From the NCBI GenBank assembly GCA_963578605.1, contig CAUZEA010000069.1:1-32231 (forward strand): DNA of 32,231 nucleotides, written 5' to 3'. Numbering within the stretch: the stretch's first letter is position 1; every line of letters begins with the position of its first letter. Under the pieces are notes generated by a model. That model was not told where the DNA came from. It was given only the letters and a program-made list of their open reading frames with translations, and made no database searches. The position numbers were made by a program, and so were the translations under genes. This stretch comes from JAKVCB01 sp963578605 (GTDB lineage: Bacteria > Planctomycetota > Planctomycetia > Pirellulales > Lacipirellulaceae). Shown here piece by piece: positions 24,061-32,231 of the stretch.

Positions 24061-25173
24061 ATGCAAGATCCCCGCATCGACCACTTGGCTACCTTGCTCC
24101 TGGACCACAGTTGCCAACTCAGCCCTGGTCAAACAATCTTGATCGAAGCTTTTGACCTGCCGAACCCCGACTTGATTTGCCGACTGGTCGAGGGCGCAGC
24201 CAGTCGCCAGGCAACCCCGCTGGTTACGTACAAAAGCAATGCAGTGCTTCGTTCTCTCTACCGTTCGGCAACTGCCCAATCGATGCAGCTTGCTGCTCGT
24301 TTTGAGCGAGCCCGCATGGAAGCCGTTGACGCATATATCGGAATTCGCGGAGCGGCCAACAGCAGTCAGTTCGCCGACGTATCGTCCGAAAAAATGGACC
24401 TCTATCAGCAGCACTGGTGGCAACCCGTACACAGCGAAGTACGCGTTCCCCAGACCAGTTGGGTCGTGCTCCGCTACCCAACCGATGCTTTTGCCCAGGC
24501 TGCTGATATGAGCACACGAGCATTTGAAGACTTCTACTTCGACGTTTGCACGGCTGACTACGCCGCCATGTGCGAAGCCCAAAAACCGCTGGTTGAACGA
24601 ATGCAAGCCGCCAACCATGTCCGCATCACGGCACCCGGAACGGAACTTGAGTTTTCGATCAAAGATATCCCCGTCATACCTTGTTATGGCCTGAGGAATA
24701 TACCGGACGGTGAGGTCTTTACCGCTCCTGTGAAAGACAGCATCAATGGTACGATTCGGTTTAACACCCGGTCCCGGTACCAGGGGACAATTTTCAGCGA
24801 CATTCAATTCGAGTTCAACGACGGAAAAATCACGAAAGCCGCCGCAAACGAAACCGAGCGTCTCAACACAATCCTCGATTCCGATCCAGGCGCACGCTAT
24901 TGTGGTGAATGGTCGCTGGGTACCAACAATCGCGTAATGCACCCTATGCTTGACACGCTTTTTGACGAAAAGATTGGCGGCTCGTTCCATCTCACCCCTG
25001 GACAGGCCTACGAAGAGGCCGATAATTCCAATCGCAGCCGCATTCATTGGGATTTAGTACTCATTCAACGGGAAGACTATGGTGGGGGTGAGATTTGGTT
25101 TGACGGCGAACTACTTCGCAAAGACGGCCGGTTCGTCCCAGCTGATCTGCAATTGCTCAACACCGGCTTGTGA
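24061..25173 (+). CDS. Aminopeptidase, M29 family (AmpS/PepS/aminopeptidase T type)
   Basis: This is a cytoplasmic, dimeric two-metal aminopeptidase that trims N-terminal residues from peptides. The 370 residues are slightly shorter than characterised members (about 408-413). The metal-binding and catalytic set can be placed in order: Glu218 in NIPDGEVFTAP, Glu283 in CGEWSLGTNN, His310 in GSFHLTPGQAY with Tyr317, and His329/Asp331 in RIHWDLVL. Spacings mirror AmpS E250/E316/H345/Y352/H376/D378, apart from a shorter Tyr-His interval. The N-terminal domain (residues 1-180) contains the family-typical LSPGQTILIEAFD and VDAYIGIRGAANSSQF. The start ATG at 24061 has no strong ribosome binding site. 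It does not share an operon with its neighbours. Confidence 0.9.
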   Translation: MQDPRIDHLATLLLDHSCQLSPGQTILIEAFDLPNPDLICRLVEGAASRQATPLVTYKSNAVLRSLYRSATAQSMQLAARFERARMEAVDAYIGIRGAANSSQFADVSSEKMDLYQQHWWQPVHSEVRVPQTSWVVLRYPTDAFAQAADMSTRAFEDFYFDVCTADYAAMCEAQKPLVERMQAANHVRITAPGTELEFSIKDIPVIPCYGLRNIPDGEVFTAPVKDSINGTIRFNTRSRYQGTIFSDIQFEFNDGKITKAAANETERLNTILDSDPGARYCGEWSLGTNNRVMHPMLDTLFDEKIGGSFHLTPGQAYEEADNSNRSRIHWDLVLIQREDYGGGEIWFDGELLRKDGRFVPADLQLLNTGL

Positions 25174-25408
25174 GAACCTTCAGGTGTAATTCTCCACCAA
25201 CCATTATTTCCACGTTTCCCAATTCGCATGTTCGCCGGAAAATTTGGCGTTTTACCTCCTCCGTCCTGTGATTGTGCTTGGGTCCAGCCACCAACCCGCT
25301 TCGTAAAAAGATTCACAAAGACTGTGATTTTCCGTCAGGCAGACCGCTTCGTGCATCGCCACAAATCTTTAGCCAATCCAAATTCAGTTTTATTCCATTG
25401 AACTTCGA

Positions 25409-26125
25409 ATGAGTGCAAACGCAGCTGGGTCTGACTCGCTTACGGTTACGATCATTATCCCGGTGTACAATGAACGGGAAACAGTGCCAACGATTCTTGA
25501 TCGCGTGCGATCTGCCGGGATCCCCATCCACCAAATTATCGTTGTGGATGATGCCTCAACGGACGGCACAAGAAATTTCCTCGAATCGTTACCACCCGAT
25601 CCGGTTCTACACGTTGAATTCCACGATACAAATCGTGGCAAAGGAGCTGCGATCGCCACGGCACTTGCTCATGCTACTGGCACCATTATCGCCATTCAGG
25701 ACGCGGACCTCGAGTATGATCCGGCCGATTTACCGAAACTGCTCTCCCCCCTTTTGGAAAATCGCGCCGACGTCGTGTACGGATCGCGATTTTCCAGACG
25801 CAAGAATTCACACACAGCATACCGCCGCCACCGGTGGGGAAATTGGTTGGTAACGAAGATCTCAAACATTTTCACAGGACTCAAGCTGACCGACATGGAA
25901 TGCTGCTACAAGGCGTTTCACCGCAAACTGCTGGAGGGAATCAAGCTTGAGGAACAACGGTTTGGTTTTGAACCAGAGATCACAGTGAAGCTGGCCAGAA
26001 AAAATCCCCGCTTCCACGAGGTTGCTGTCTCTTACTCTGGTCGCACGTTCGCTGAAGGCAAGAAGATTCGCTGGTACGATGGTCTGTGGGCCGTGTACGT
26101 AATCGTGAAATACCGTCTGTTTTAG
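25409..26125 (+). CDS. Glycosyltransferase family 2, dolichyl/polyprenyl-phosphate mannosyltransferase-like
   Basis: This 238-residue GT-A fold enzyme resembles the DPM1 subgroup, which moves a sugar from a nucleotide donor to a polyprenyl phosphate at the membrane. Visible are TVTIIIPVYNERETVPTILD at the N-terminus, IIVVDDASTDGT, NRGKGAAIATALAHATG, the donor/metal-binding QDADLEYDPADLPKL and the acceptor-side YGSRF. C-terminal to these come TDMECCYKAFHRKLLEGI and EPEITVKLARK. Unlike many bacterial homologues there is no C-terminal membrane domain, so membrane association would be peripheral. The start ATG at 25409 lies 17 residues before the first beta strand and has a poor ribosome binding site. 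It is followed by a 284 bp gap with a short triple repeat. Confidence 0.9.
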   Translation: MSANAAGSDSLTVTIIIPVYNERETVPTILDRVRSAGIPIHQIIVVDDASTDGTRNFLESLPPDPVLHVEFHDTNRGKGAAIATALAHATGTIIAIQDADLEYDPADLPKLLSPLLENRADVVYGSRFSRRKNSHTAYRRHRWGNWLVTKISNIFTGLKLTDMECCYKAFHRKLLEGIKLEEQRFGFEPEITVKLARKNPRFHEVAVSYSGRTFAEGKKIRWYDGLWAVYVIVKYRLF

Positions 26126-26275
26126 TCTTGCCCGGAAGTGGACCTCACCTGTGCGATACTGGTAATTTCGGTTGATCTCATTAGAATGATTATGTCAGGG
26201 TCGTTGGCCCGTTGTCGTCCACCTGCTCTATGGGATCTCTAAAGAATCGAATGGTTCCCGTTCTCACTGGTCCTA

Positions 26276-26308
26276 CAGTTTAAGGGCAGTTTAAGGGCAG
26301 TTTAAGGG
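26276..26308. repeat. Three perfect tandem copies of an 11 bp unit
   Basis: CAGTTTAAGGG occurs three times back to back (26276-26286, 26287-26297, 26298-26308). It lies between the glycosyltransferase gene and the unknown Tat-type gene, about 100 bp before the latter's start. The 11 bp spacing is close to one helical turn, which would suit a repeated protein-binding site; slippage is the simpler explanation. Confidence 0.95.
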
Positions 26309-26409
26309 GGCCACTATGACTAGTCCCGTGCGACCCCGCTTTTTCTGAAGTCACCAGCGGTCTGCAGTTGCCCTGGATAACAAACCAGTTTTCAAAGTGA
26401 GTTTTCTTC

Positions 26410-27042
26410 ATGACACGTCGACGATTTGCCTTTTGGCTTGGCTTTGGCCTCTTCAGTCTTGCTGAAAAATTACGCGCGGATTCGCTTGACCGCTTAGCGG
26501 CAGCGGCGATGCGACGCACCGAGCCACTGGACAAGGTCGAACCAAACGCGAAACCTGAACACTGGACTGCCACCGGCAACAAAACGTGGCGTTGGTACGA
26601 ACGAGAAACCTTCACCGATGACCAATGGGTACTGACCGGACGTACGACCCCCATTCACCGAAAAACAGGCAAGCGTTACACCGAGAAAACTGGCTACCTC
26701 GAAGACAACCTGGTGCCAGAATCGATCCAAAAAAAACGTGTCTCCAAAAGCAAGAAAAAACGCGAAACCGAATTATTGGTGGAAATTAAATTTGAACCGG
26801 GGGACATCGATGATGCCCGCAAGAAACGCCACGGGCGTCCACCGAGCACGTGGCTCCGCAGCCTCAATGCCAGGGAGCTGCGCATCTGGATGAAAACGAT
26901 CGAGGTCCCCGAAGTAGGCGTAAACCGAATGACCTACTGGACCCACCTGACACACGATCACTCTTTTGACCCGCTCAAAATTGAAGGGTTGACTGAAGAC
27001 GAACAGGCAAAGCTCCATGCCGCTGCTCACTACGGTTATTGA
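26410..27042 (+). CDS. Hypothetical protein with twin-arginine-like leader
   Basis: This 210-residue protein is not assigned to a known family. The N-terminus MTRRRFAFWLGFGLFSLAEK has an Arg cluster followed by a hydrophobic stretch, which fits a Tat signal. The mature part is hydrophilic and rich in Trp, Lys and Arg. It has a segment PEHWTATGNKTWRWYERETF, a central KKRVSKSKKKRETELL region, and a C-terminal segment with WLRSLNARELRIWMKT and THLTHDHSF. No Cys pairs, catalytic motif or repeats are evident. Codon use and composition look like the neighbours, which supports a real gene. The ribosome binding site is weak. An exported protein with unknown role, perhaps limited to planctomycetes, is the most that can be said. 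Confidence 0.7.
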   Translation: MTRRRFAFWLGFGLFSLAEKLRADSLDRLAAAAMRRTEPLDKVEPNAKPEHWTATGNKTWRWYERETFTDDQWVLTGRTTPIHRKTGKRYTEKTGYLEDNLVPESIQKKRVSKSKKKRETELLVEIKFEPGDIDDARKKRHGRPPSTWLRSLNARELRIWMKTIEVPEVGVNRMTYWTHLTHDHSFDPLKIEGLTEDEQAKLHAAAHYGY

Positions 27043-27584
27043 TGCTTCCGAAAGTGCAGAAGTAACCCTTTTCACTGGCACATGACGAGAACGACCCAGT
27101 CAGCACAAAAACTGTCGTACTTCCAGGCGATAAATCAAGCATGCTCTTGACAACTCTCGGGAATCTACAAAATGCGATTCCCCCAGCCTCGATTCCTGGA
27201 AAAATAATGGAACCTGATGGCACTTCCAACCGTGATGTGTGGCATTTCAGGCAAACCAGTTTGAGCGGCCTTTTGCTCAGTTCCATGGTTCCAACCCGAC
27301 TTTCAGCCTCGACACGACAATTAAAACTGTAACCGCTGATTGCCTGATCTTCGAGAGATTGCCGACTCTGGCCAGTTCAACCAATGCAATCCACCGGCCG
27401 TGGGGACCACGCTTCCTGAACACGCAACACAGGCGGTGATGACAGTTGTTAAAATTCATGGTACTTACGGTAATCCCAACCGCTGGGCAAAAATCTCGCC
27501 GGTTGCTCAGCATCCCTCTTTAACGGGGAGTCCTACGAGATCGTTCAAATACTTTGCCAGTGCCGAAACATGAGGAGCAGCGGA
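27043..27584. other. 542 bp gap before the concanavalin-like gene
   Basis: No gene of known family is present. Two minus-strand open frames (27277-27513 and 26975-27286) overlap by 10 bp and could be two halves of one frameshifted sequence, but neither has a start signal or similarity I recognise, and the second runs into the C-terminus of the preceding gene. Confidence 0.5.
27573..27577 (+). promoter_or_regulatory. Ribosome binding site deciding the start of the concanavalin-like gene
   Basis: AGGAG stands 7 bp before the ATG at 27585. The in-frame ATG at 27570 lies upstream of this site and would put the site inside the coding region. Confidence 0.7.
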
Positions 27585-28328
27585 ATGTACCTTCGAAACC
27601 TGTTCTTGTTGCACCCGTGGCCTGTGGGTGCCATTTTGAGTCTGGCTGTGCCGTATCTACTGCAAGAGGTCGTCATCGCGGCTGAACCACCGGCTGGTTA
27701 TGGCCTTGTCTATTCCCAGGACTTTCAGAAATCGGATGCCTTGCGCGATTTTCAGTTCAGTGACCCCGACGCCTGGCGGCTGGGAACACAAAACGGGCGT
27801 CACTTTATGGAACAGTTTCAAAAGAGCAACTACGAGTACAAGGTTCGCTCGCCGTACAACATCGGGCTGCTGCGGACACTTCGACTGCGGAATTTCATAT
27901 TGGAGTGTGAACTCCAGCAGACCGGCAAGGATTACGGACACCGGGACATGTGCCTGTTTTACAACTTCCAGAACCGTTCCCAATTCTATTACAGCCACAT
28001 CGCCACCAAGCCAGATGACCATGCCCACAGTTGTTTCCTGGTTGATAACAAACCCCGTATCAGAATCGACGGTGATCGGACAAATGGATTTGACTGGGGA
28101 AAGGACGCCTGGCACCAGTTTCGCCTGGTTCGCAATGCCGACCGGGGAACAATCACCCTGTTTGCAGACGGTGGAGATACACCCATCATGACAGCCACGG
28201 ACAAGACCTTCGGCTGGGGCTACGTGGGATTCGGTACCTTTGACGATACGGGTCGAGTCAGCAATGTAAAGATCTGGGCTCCCGAAATGCAACCGGGCGA
28301 GGAAAATAGAAACCTCTTCGCGGAATGA
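27585..28328 (+). CDS. Secreted concanavalin A-like (lectin/glucanase fold) protein
   Basis: The protein has 247 residues. A signal peptide covers about residues 1-33 (hydrophobic FLLHPWPVGAILSLAVPYLL, then an Ala-rich end before EPPAGYGLVYSQDF). The rest has the layout of a beta-sandwich of the concanavalin/DUF1080-like group. It contains SDPDAWRLGTQNGRHFME, NFILECELQQTGKDYGHRD, YYSHIATKPDDHAHSCFLV, WHQFRLVRNADRGTITLFAD and a closing WGYVGFGTFDDTGRVSNVKI. Proteins of this group in planctomycetes occur in polysaccharide-degrading gene sets; some are 3-keto-disaccharide hydrolases, others bind glycans. No catalytic residues can be assigned here. The following gene, 370 bp away, encodes a secreted sugar dehydrogenase fusion, which fits a periplasmic sugar theme but is not proof of a joint role. 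Confidence 0.72.
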   Translation: MYLRNLFLLHPWPVGAILSLAVPYLLQEVVIAAEPPAGYGLVYSQDFQKSDALRDFQFSDPDAWRLGTQNGRHFMEQFQKSNYEYKVRSPYNIGLLRTLRLRNFILECELQQTGKDYGHRDMCLFYNFQNRSQFYYSHIATKPDDHAHSCFLVDNKPRIRIDGDRTNGFDWGKDAWHQFRLVRNADRGTITLFADGGDTPIMTATDKTFGWGYVGFGTFDDTGRVSNVKIWAPEMQPGEENRNLFAE

Positions 28329-28698
28329 CCGGCGGGAGAACAGCCTGCAACTGGCGCAGAAAAAGAGTTCGCGGTGGCGAAGTCATGCTCAGTCTGCTGG
28401 CTTAATTGCGTCATTGCGTCAGACCATATCGCACGGGACTTGGAACGCACCTACACGTAGTTGCCGCTGGGCAACACCAACGCCCCATAATTCTGGAAGA
28501 TCCAATAGTCATGCATTCCCGGTGTTCGCGGGTCGACGCTGCCCACAGTTGCGACGCGCACAATCTACTGCAGCTGAAGGTGTCGTAACAAACGCGTGAC
28601 CACGTGAGGGACCACTCTTGTAAACGGATCAACAAATTTGGTTATACTGAAACGACACCCAAAGCGAGTTCCTTTCCCCCGATATAAATGGCACGTCG
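28329..28698. other. 370 bp gap before the dehydrogenase/cytochrome fusion gene
   Basis: No gene was recognised; short frames on both strands look random. One small perfect hairpin, GTTGCC-GCTG-GGCAAC at 28460-28475, has no T-run and is not called a terminator. Confidence 0.5.
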
Positions 28699-31698
28699 AT
28701 GCGTAGTTTCATTACTACTATTGTTCTTTCTCTGCTGGTTGGTTTATTAACGTTTTCCCCGATGCAAGGTGACGAACGTCTGGGGAAACGGCCAGCCTGG
28801 ATGACTTCACGAATTCAGGGAACACCTGACCCTCCGCCTCCCTACCAAATCGAACGAGCCTTTGCGAATCTCAGTTTCGACGAACCACTGGTTTTGGTCA
28901 ATCACTCAAAATCGGATCGCATGTTCGTCGCAGAACGATTTGGCAAAATCTATTCATTTCTAAACCAACAGGATGTCAGTGAAGCTGACTTCTGTCTTGA
29001 CGTCGACAGCACGATCTTTGGCTTGGCGCTGCACCCCGATTTCGATCGTAATGGGTACCTATATGTCACGTACCTGAATCCCAGTGTCAAAGGAAGATAC
29101 ATCCTTCCCGAGGAGTGTAGTCCTGAGGGAACGAGGGTTTCCCGTTTCCAAGTCGTCAGCCACGATCCTCCTCGATGTGATCCAAATTCGGAGCATATCA
29201 TTCTTCAATGGCCCAGTGGTGGTCATAACGGCGGCTGTTTGAAATTCGGTCCCGATGGCTATTTGTATGTCGCCCTGGGTGATTCGAGCGACATCGCCGA
29301 CATGAGGAATACCGGCCAAAATATTAGCGACCTTTCTGCCTCTATCTTGCGCATCGACGTCGACCATCCCGATCCGGGTAAAGGTTATGGAATTCCCAAG
29401 GACAATCCGTTTGTCGACCAGGTCGGCGCGCGTCCCGAAATCTGGGCCTACGGTTTGCGTCAAGTATGGAGAATGAGCTTCGATCGCGACACCGGTGAGC
29501 TGTGGGCGGGCGAAGTGGGACAGGACCTGTGGGAGAGCGTCCATCGAATAGTTCCGGGTGGAAATTATGGCTGGAGTGTCACGGAAGGTTCTCATGCCTT
29601 TCGTCCCGAACGAAAAAGGGGACCAACGCCCATTCTTCCACCGGTTCACGAGTATAACCATACGGAAGGCCGCTCCATCACGGGCGGATATGTCTACCGT
29701 GGATCGCGGCTCAAGGAACTTGTGGGCACCTACCTGTTCGCAGACTACGATTCCGGGCGCGTGTGGGGGCTACGTTACGACGGGAACGAGGTGGTCTGGC
29801 ACAAGCTGCTGTCCAATAACACGCAACGCATCGTCGCATTCGGTGAAGACAACGACGGTGAAATTTACCTGGTCGATCACATCGGAGGCAAATTTTATCG
29901 GCTGGTAGCCACAGAAAAGTCCACCGCCCAACAGGACTTCCCCAGGCAACTGAGCCAAACGGGAATTTTTTCCAACCTCTCGCAGCTGACTCCCGCTGCC
30001 GGTGTGATTCCGTTTTCAATCAATGCTCGTTCGTGGTCCGACGGTGTGCACAAAGAGTGGCTGCTGGCCATACCGGGCAACAAGAAAATTGAATTCGACG
30101 GCATGAAGTACCCCGATCCCGAGGTTCCTCCAGGCTGGAAGTTTCCCAATGGAACCGTGCTCGTCGAAACCATCAGTATGGAGATGGTGGCAGGAGATCC
30201 TGCCAGTCGACGTCGTCTGGAGACCCGCATCCTGCACCATCAGCACCTGCCCGGTACGGAGGAAATGGGAGACCAGTATTGGATGGGCTACACGTACCTC
30301 TGGAACGATCAACAAACCGACGCGGTACTTCTGGAAGATCCCCAGGGTCTGGACGAAACGTTGACGATTCATGACCCGCAAGATGCAAGTCTCCCAGACG
30401 GGTTCCGCACGATGCAATGGCACTATCCGAGCCGAGCGGAGTGTACCGTGTGTCACAACATGTCGGCCAGATACATCCTGTCTGGTAATACGTTGCAGCT
30501 GAATCGAGATCACGACTATGGAGAGGGAGCCGTCGTGAATCAACTTCGTGCCTTCCAACACTGGAATCTCTTCAGTGAACCCCTGCCGGAATTGGATGAA
30601 CCGTTGCCACGAGTGGCTAACCCAGAGGATGAATCCTTGAGCATCGAGGACAGAGCGCGTGGCTACTTGCATGCGAACTGCGCTTTTTGTCACCGCAAGT
30701 GGGGAGGTGGCAACGCCGACTTCAAGTTGGTTTATACACTCGACCTGGACAAGACCGGCCTGGTGAATGTTCCGCCCGTGCACGGAACATTTCATCTTCC
30801 TGGCGCCCAACTCATCACGCCCGAAGATCCCTATCGCTCAGTTCTTTTCTATCGCTTAGCCAAACTCGGTAGTGGTCGGATGCCTCGTTCCGGCTCACAA
30901 ATCATTGATACCCGTGGTCTACAATTGATCCACGATTGGATCCAAAGCATGCCCGGGTCGGAGGATCCAGCAAGTCGAGCTGACGAAAAAGACGATGCGG
31001 CCATTGGTGCTGCACAAAATATTCTGCAAAATCCTTCCTCGATGTCGGCATCCCGCGAAGCAGCCAACCAACTACTCGACTCCACCCTGGGTGCACTCGT
31101 TCTCAGTTGGACACTCGAGAACATGTCTCCTGGCGACGAGCGACGCCAGGAGCTGGTCCAGTTGGGGGCCAAGCACCCGGTCCCCAACGTGCGAGATCTG
31201 TTCGAACGTTTTCTGCCGATGGAGCAACGAACAGAACGGCTGGGCGAAGTTATCGATTTTCAAAAGATTCTCACGCTCGAGGGCAACATTGCCCGCGGTC
31301 GTGAACTCTTCCTGGCAGCCGGAGTTCAGTGCAGAAGCTGTCACCGCGTACACGGCAGGGGTATTGAATTGGGTCCCGAACTGGATGAAATTGGGAAAAA
31401 GTACGATCGCGCTCAATTACTCGAAACAATCGTTGAACCCTCTAAGAAAATTGATCCGAAATACATGGCGTTTCTTGCAACCACAACGGAAGGTAAGGTG
31501 TACACTGGGCTTCTTATTGAGCGAAATCCAGAAGGCGTAATTTTGAAAACGGCGCGGAATGAAACGATCCGCCTGGCCACGAGCGAAATAGAAGATTTAG
31601 AGCCTCAAGAGAAGTCTTTCATGCCTGATCAGATGTTGCGTAATCTCACCGCTCGCGATGCAGCCGACCTGTTGGCCTATTTGAGTTCACTCAAGTAA
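28699..31698 (+). CDS. PQQ-type glucose/sorbosone dehydrogenase fused to c-type heme domains
   Basis: This is a 999-residue secreted protein with a signal peptide (about 1-24). Residues 45-415 form the beta-propeller of the soluble glucose/sorbosone dehydrogenase family: IFGLALHPDFDRNGYLYVTY, GGHNGGCLKFGPDGYLYVAL, IWAYGLRQVWRMSFD, GGNYGWSVTEG and the closing DNDGEIYLVDH. Residues 430-760 match the SO_2930/HNE_0200-type family, with hemes at CTVCH (Cys582, Cys585, His586) and CAFCH (Cys661, Cys664, His665). Residues 865-999 are the Pirellula/Verrucomicrobium-type heme-binding domain with CRSCH (Cys878, Cys881, His882), the ELGPELDEIGKKYDRAQLLE segment and the final LTARDAADLLAYL. The likely role is oxidation of a sugar or alcohol in the periplasm with electrons passed along three hemes. 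The start has no strong ribosome binding site but places the signal peptide correctly. Confidence 0.92.
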   Translation: MRSFITTIVLSLLVGLLTFSPMQGDERLGKRPAWMTSRIQGTPDPPPPYQIERAFANLSFDEPLVLVNHSKSDRMFVAERFGKIYSFLNQQDVSEADFCLDVDSTIFGLALHPDFDRNGYLYVTYLNPSVKGRYILPEECSPEGTRVSRFQVVSHDPPRCDPNSEHIILQWPSGGHNGGCLKFGPDGYLYVALGDSSDIADMRNTGQNISDLSASILRIDVDHPDPGKGYGIPKDNPFVDQVGARPEIWAYGLRQVWRMSFDRDTGELWAGEVGQDLWESVHRIVPGGNYGWSVTEGSHAFRPERKRGPTPILPPVHEYNHTEGRSITGGYVYRGSRLKELVGTYLFADYDSGRVWGLRYDGNEVVWHKLLSNNTQRIVAFGEDNDGEIYLVDHIGGKFYRLVATEKSTAQQDFPRQLSQTGIFSNLSQLTPAAGVIPFSINARSWSDGVHKEWLLAIPGNKKIEFDGMKYPDPEVPPGWKFPNGTVLVETISMEMVAGDPASRRRLETRILHHQHLPGTEEMGDQYWMGYTYLWNDQQTDAVLLEDPQGLDETLTIHDPQDASLPDGFRTMQWHYPSRAECTVCHNMSARYILSGNTLQLNRDHDYGEGAVVNQLRAFQHWNLFSEPLPELDEPLPRVANPEDESLSIEDRARGYLHANCAFCHRKWGGGNADFKLVYTLDLDKTGLVNVPPVHGTFHLPGAQLITPEDPYRSVLFYRLAKLGSGRMPRSGSQIIDTRGLQLIHDWIQSMPGSEDPASRADEKDDAAIGAAQNILQNPSSMSASREAANQLLDSTLGALVLSWTLENMSPGDERRQELVQLGAKHPVPNVRDLFERFLPMEQRTERLGEVIDFQKILTLEGNIARGRELFLAAGVQCRSCHRVHGRGIELGPELDEIGKKYDRAQLLETIVEPSKKIDPKYMAFLATTTEGKVYTGLLIERNPEGVILKTARNETIRLATSEIEDLEPQEKSFMPDQMLRNLTARDAADLLAYLSSLK

Positions 31699-31851
31699 AT
31701 CTGCTGACGGCCGTTGTTTGACAGGCTCAATAAAATTTGGGTCCCGCTGGTACATAGGTTGGGGGAAGGCCAGCAACCCTAGTCCGTGAAAAAGTCATCA
31801 TCGTTGGTGTCCTTGACAAAGTGTTTAAGAAGATGCGATGAATCACTACGG

Positions 31852-32231
31852 TCACCGGTTCCGCCGCCACAGCGGCAACAGGGCCAGGCCGATAAGAGCC
31901 AGCAAGAGAGTGGTCGGTTCGGGAATAGCCAGCAAGCCGCCGCTCGAGAGTGTCCATCCCTCCGGAGCCACTACGCTGGAGAACCAACTGCTGGCGGTGC
32001 CACCGGTCAGGTCAAGCAACTGGAACGTGTCCGACAATTTGGGTGTGAAGTTGTCGAAGGTGATTTGCGCCGTGCCGTTAAGGGCCACCGAGCCGACTAA
32101 AATTAACCGGTCGAACTGGCTGGGGTCGGTCCCCGCAACCTCAAACGTGGTTGTCGCAAACTCCGACATCACCACATCCTCCAACGTGATCGCGCCCGGG
32201 CTGCTGCCGATATTGACGTTGCCAAACAGGG
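31852..32231 (-). CDS. PEP-CTERM sorting domain protein (partial, C-terminal end only)
   Basis: The minus-strand frame is open from the right edge to the stop at 31852. It starts within LFGNVNIGSSPGAITLEDVV, continues with a beta-strand pattern (FDRLILVGSVALNGTAQITF, LSDTFQLLDLTGG) typical of autotransporter-like or planctomycete adhesin beta-helices, and ends in the anchor: PEPTTLLLALIGLALLPL followed by WRRNR. That combination of PEP motif, hydrophobic segment and Arg-rich tail is the PEP-CTERM/exosortase sorting signal, so the protein is exported and processed at the cell surface. The TTG at 32184 is not the real start; the N-terminal part lies outside the window. Exosortase is not encoded here. 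Confidence 0.9.
   Translation of the reverse strand, partial: LFGNVNIGSSPGAITLEDVVMSEFATTTFEVAGTDPSQFDRLILVGSVALNGTAQITFDNFTPKLSDTFQLLDLTGGTASSWFSSVVAPEGWTLSSGGLLAIPEPTTLLLALIGLALLPLWRRNR

Noticed and set aside
24055..25047. 330-codon minus-strand open frame
   Set aside because: It is antisense to the M29 aminopeptidase with all metal ligands in place; the minus frame has no recognisable domain.
28460..28475. 6 bp perfect hairpin as a terminator of the concanavalin-like gene
   Set aside because: It has no T-run on either side and is over 130 bp from the stop codon.
1..32231. CRISPR arrays, insertion sequences, prophage genes, toxin-antitoxin pairs or defence systems
   Set aside because: No transposase, integrase, cas gene, restriction enzyme or spaced repeat array was seen; the only tandem repeats are coding (YTV) or very short.

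Overview
The window looks like a chromosomal segment of a planctomycete, most likely Pirellulales. This rests on several lineage-typical genes seen together: a secreted Cys-rich YTV-repeat protein, the tail of a DUF1501 gene, Tat-exported Gfo/Idh/MocA-type proteins, a PQQ-type sugar dehydrogenase fused to Pirellula-type heme domains, a PEP-CTERM protein, and LpxA. Assignment is by protein family recognition only; no search was run. There is no phage, IS element, CRISPR array or plasmid backbone. Gene density is low to moderate, with many gaps of 200-600 bp and two gene remnants.

Left part (1-3871): on the minus strand lie the start of a CysQ-like bisphosphate nucleotidase (cut by the left edge), a tRNA-Gln(UUG) only 9 bp upstream of it, and the redox repressor Rex. 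After a 595 bp gap comes a 584-residue secreted protein built from two tandem arrays, both in a 14+16 residue (90 bp) format, followed by a clear rho-independent terminator.

Middle part (4067-16005): an accessory, metabolism-rich stretch. A DUF1501 remnant sits 15 bp before an unusual fusion of an HpcH/HpaI aldolase with an alpha/alpha-toroid-like domain. An AraC-type HTH remnant, a DUF2071 protein and a probable tandem-GNAT acetyltransferase follow. The hyuA-hyuB pair (minus strand, 4 bp overlap) is divergent from a Tat-type sugar isomerase/epimerase and a Tat-type Gfo/Idh/MocA oxidoreductase. That oxidoreductase meets a second, cytoplasmic Gfo/Idh/MocA oxidoreductase tail to tail with overlapping stops. 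Aldolase, isomerase, two dehydrogenases and hydantoinase together suggest catabolism of sugar acids or modified sugars, but the substrate cannot be read from the sequence.

Right part (16404-32231): mostly core and general genes: a CPBP membrane protease, pyruvate phosphate dikinase, LpxA, a TPR protein, a long acyl-CoA dehydrogenase, an M29 aminopeptidase and a DPM1-like glycosyltransferase. These are followed by secreted proteins: an unknown Tat-type protein, a concanavalin-like protein, a 999-residue dehydrogenase/three-heme fusion, and the C-terminal end of a PEP-CTERM protein running off the right edge.
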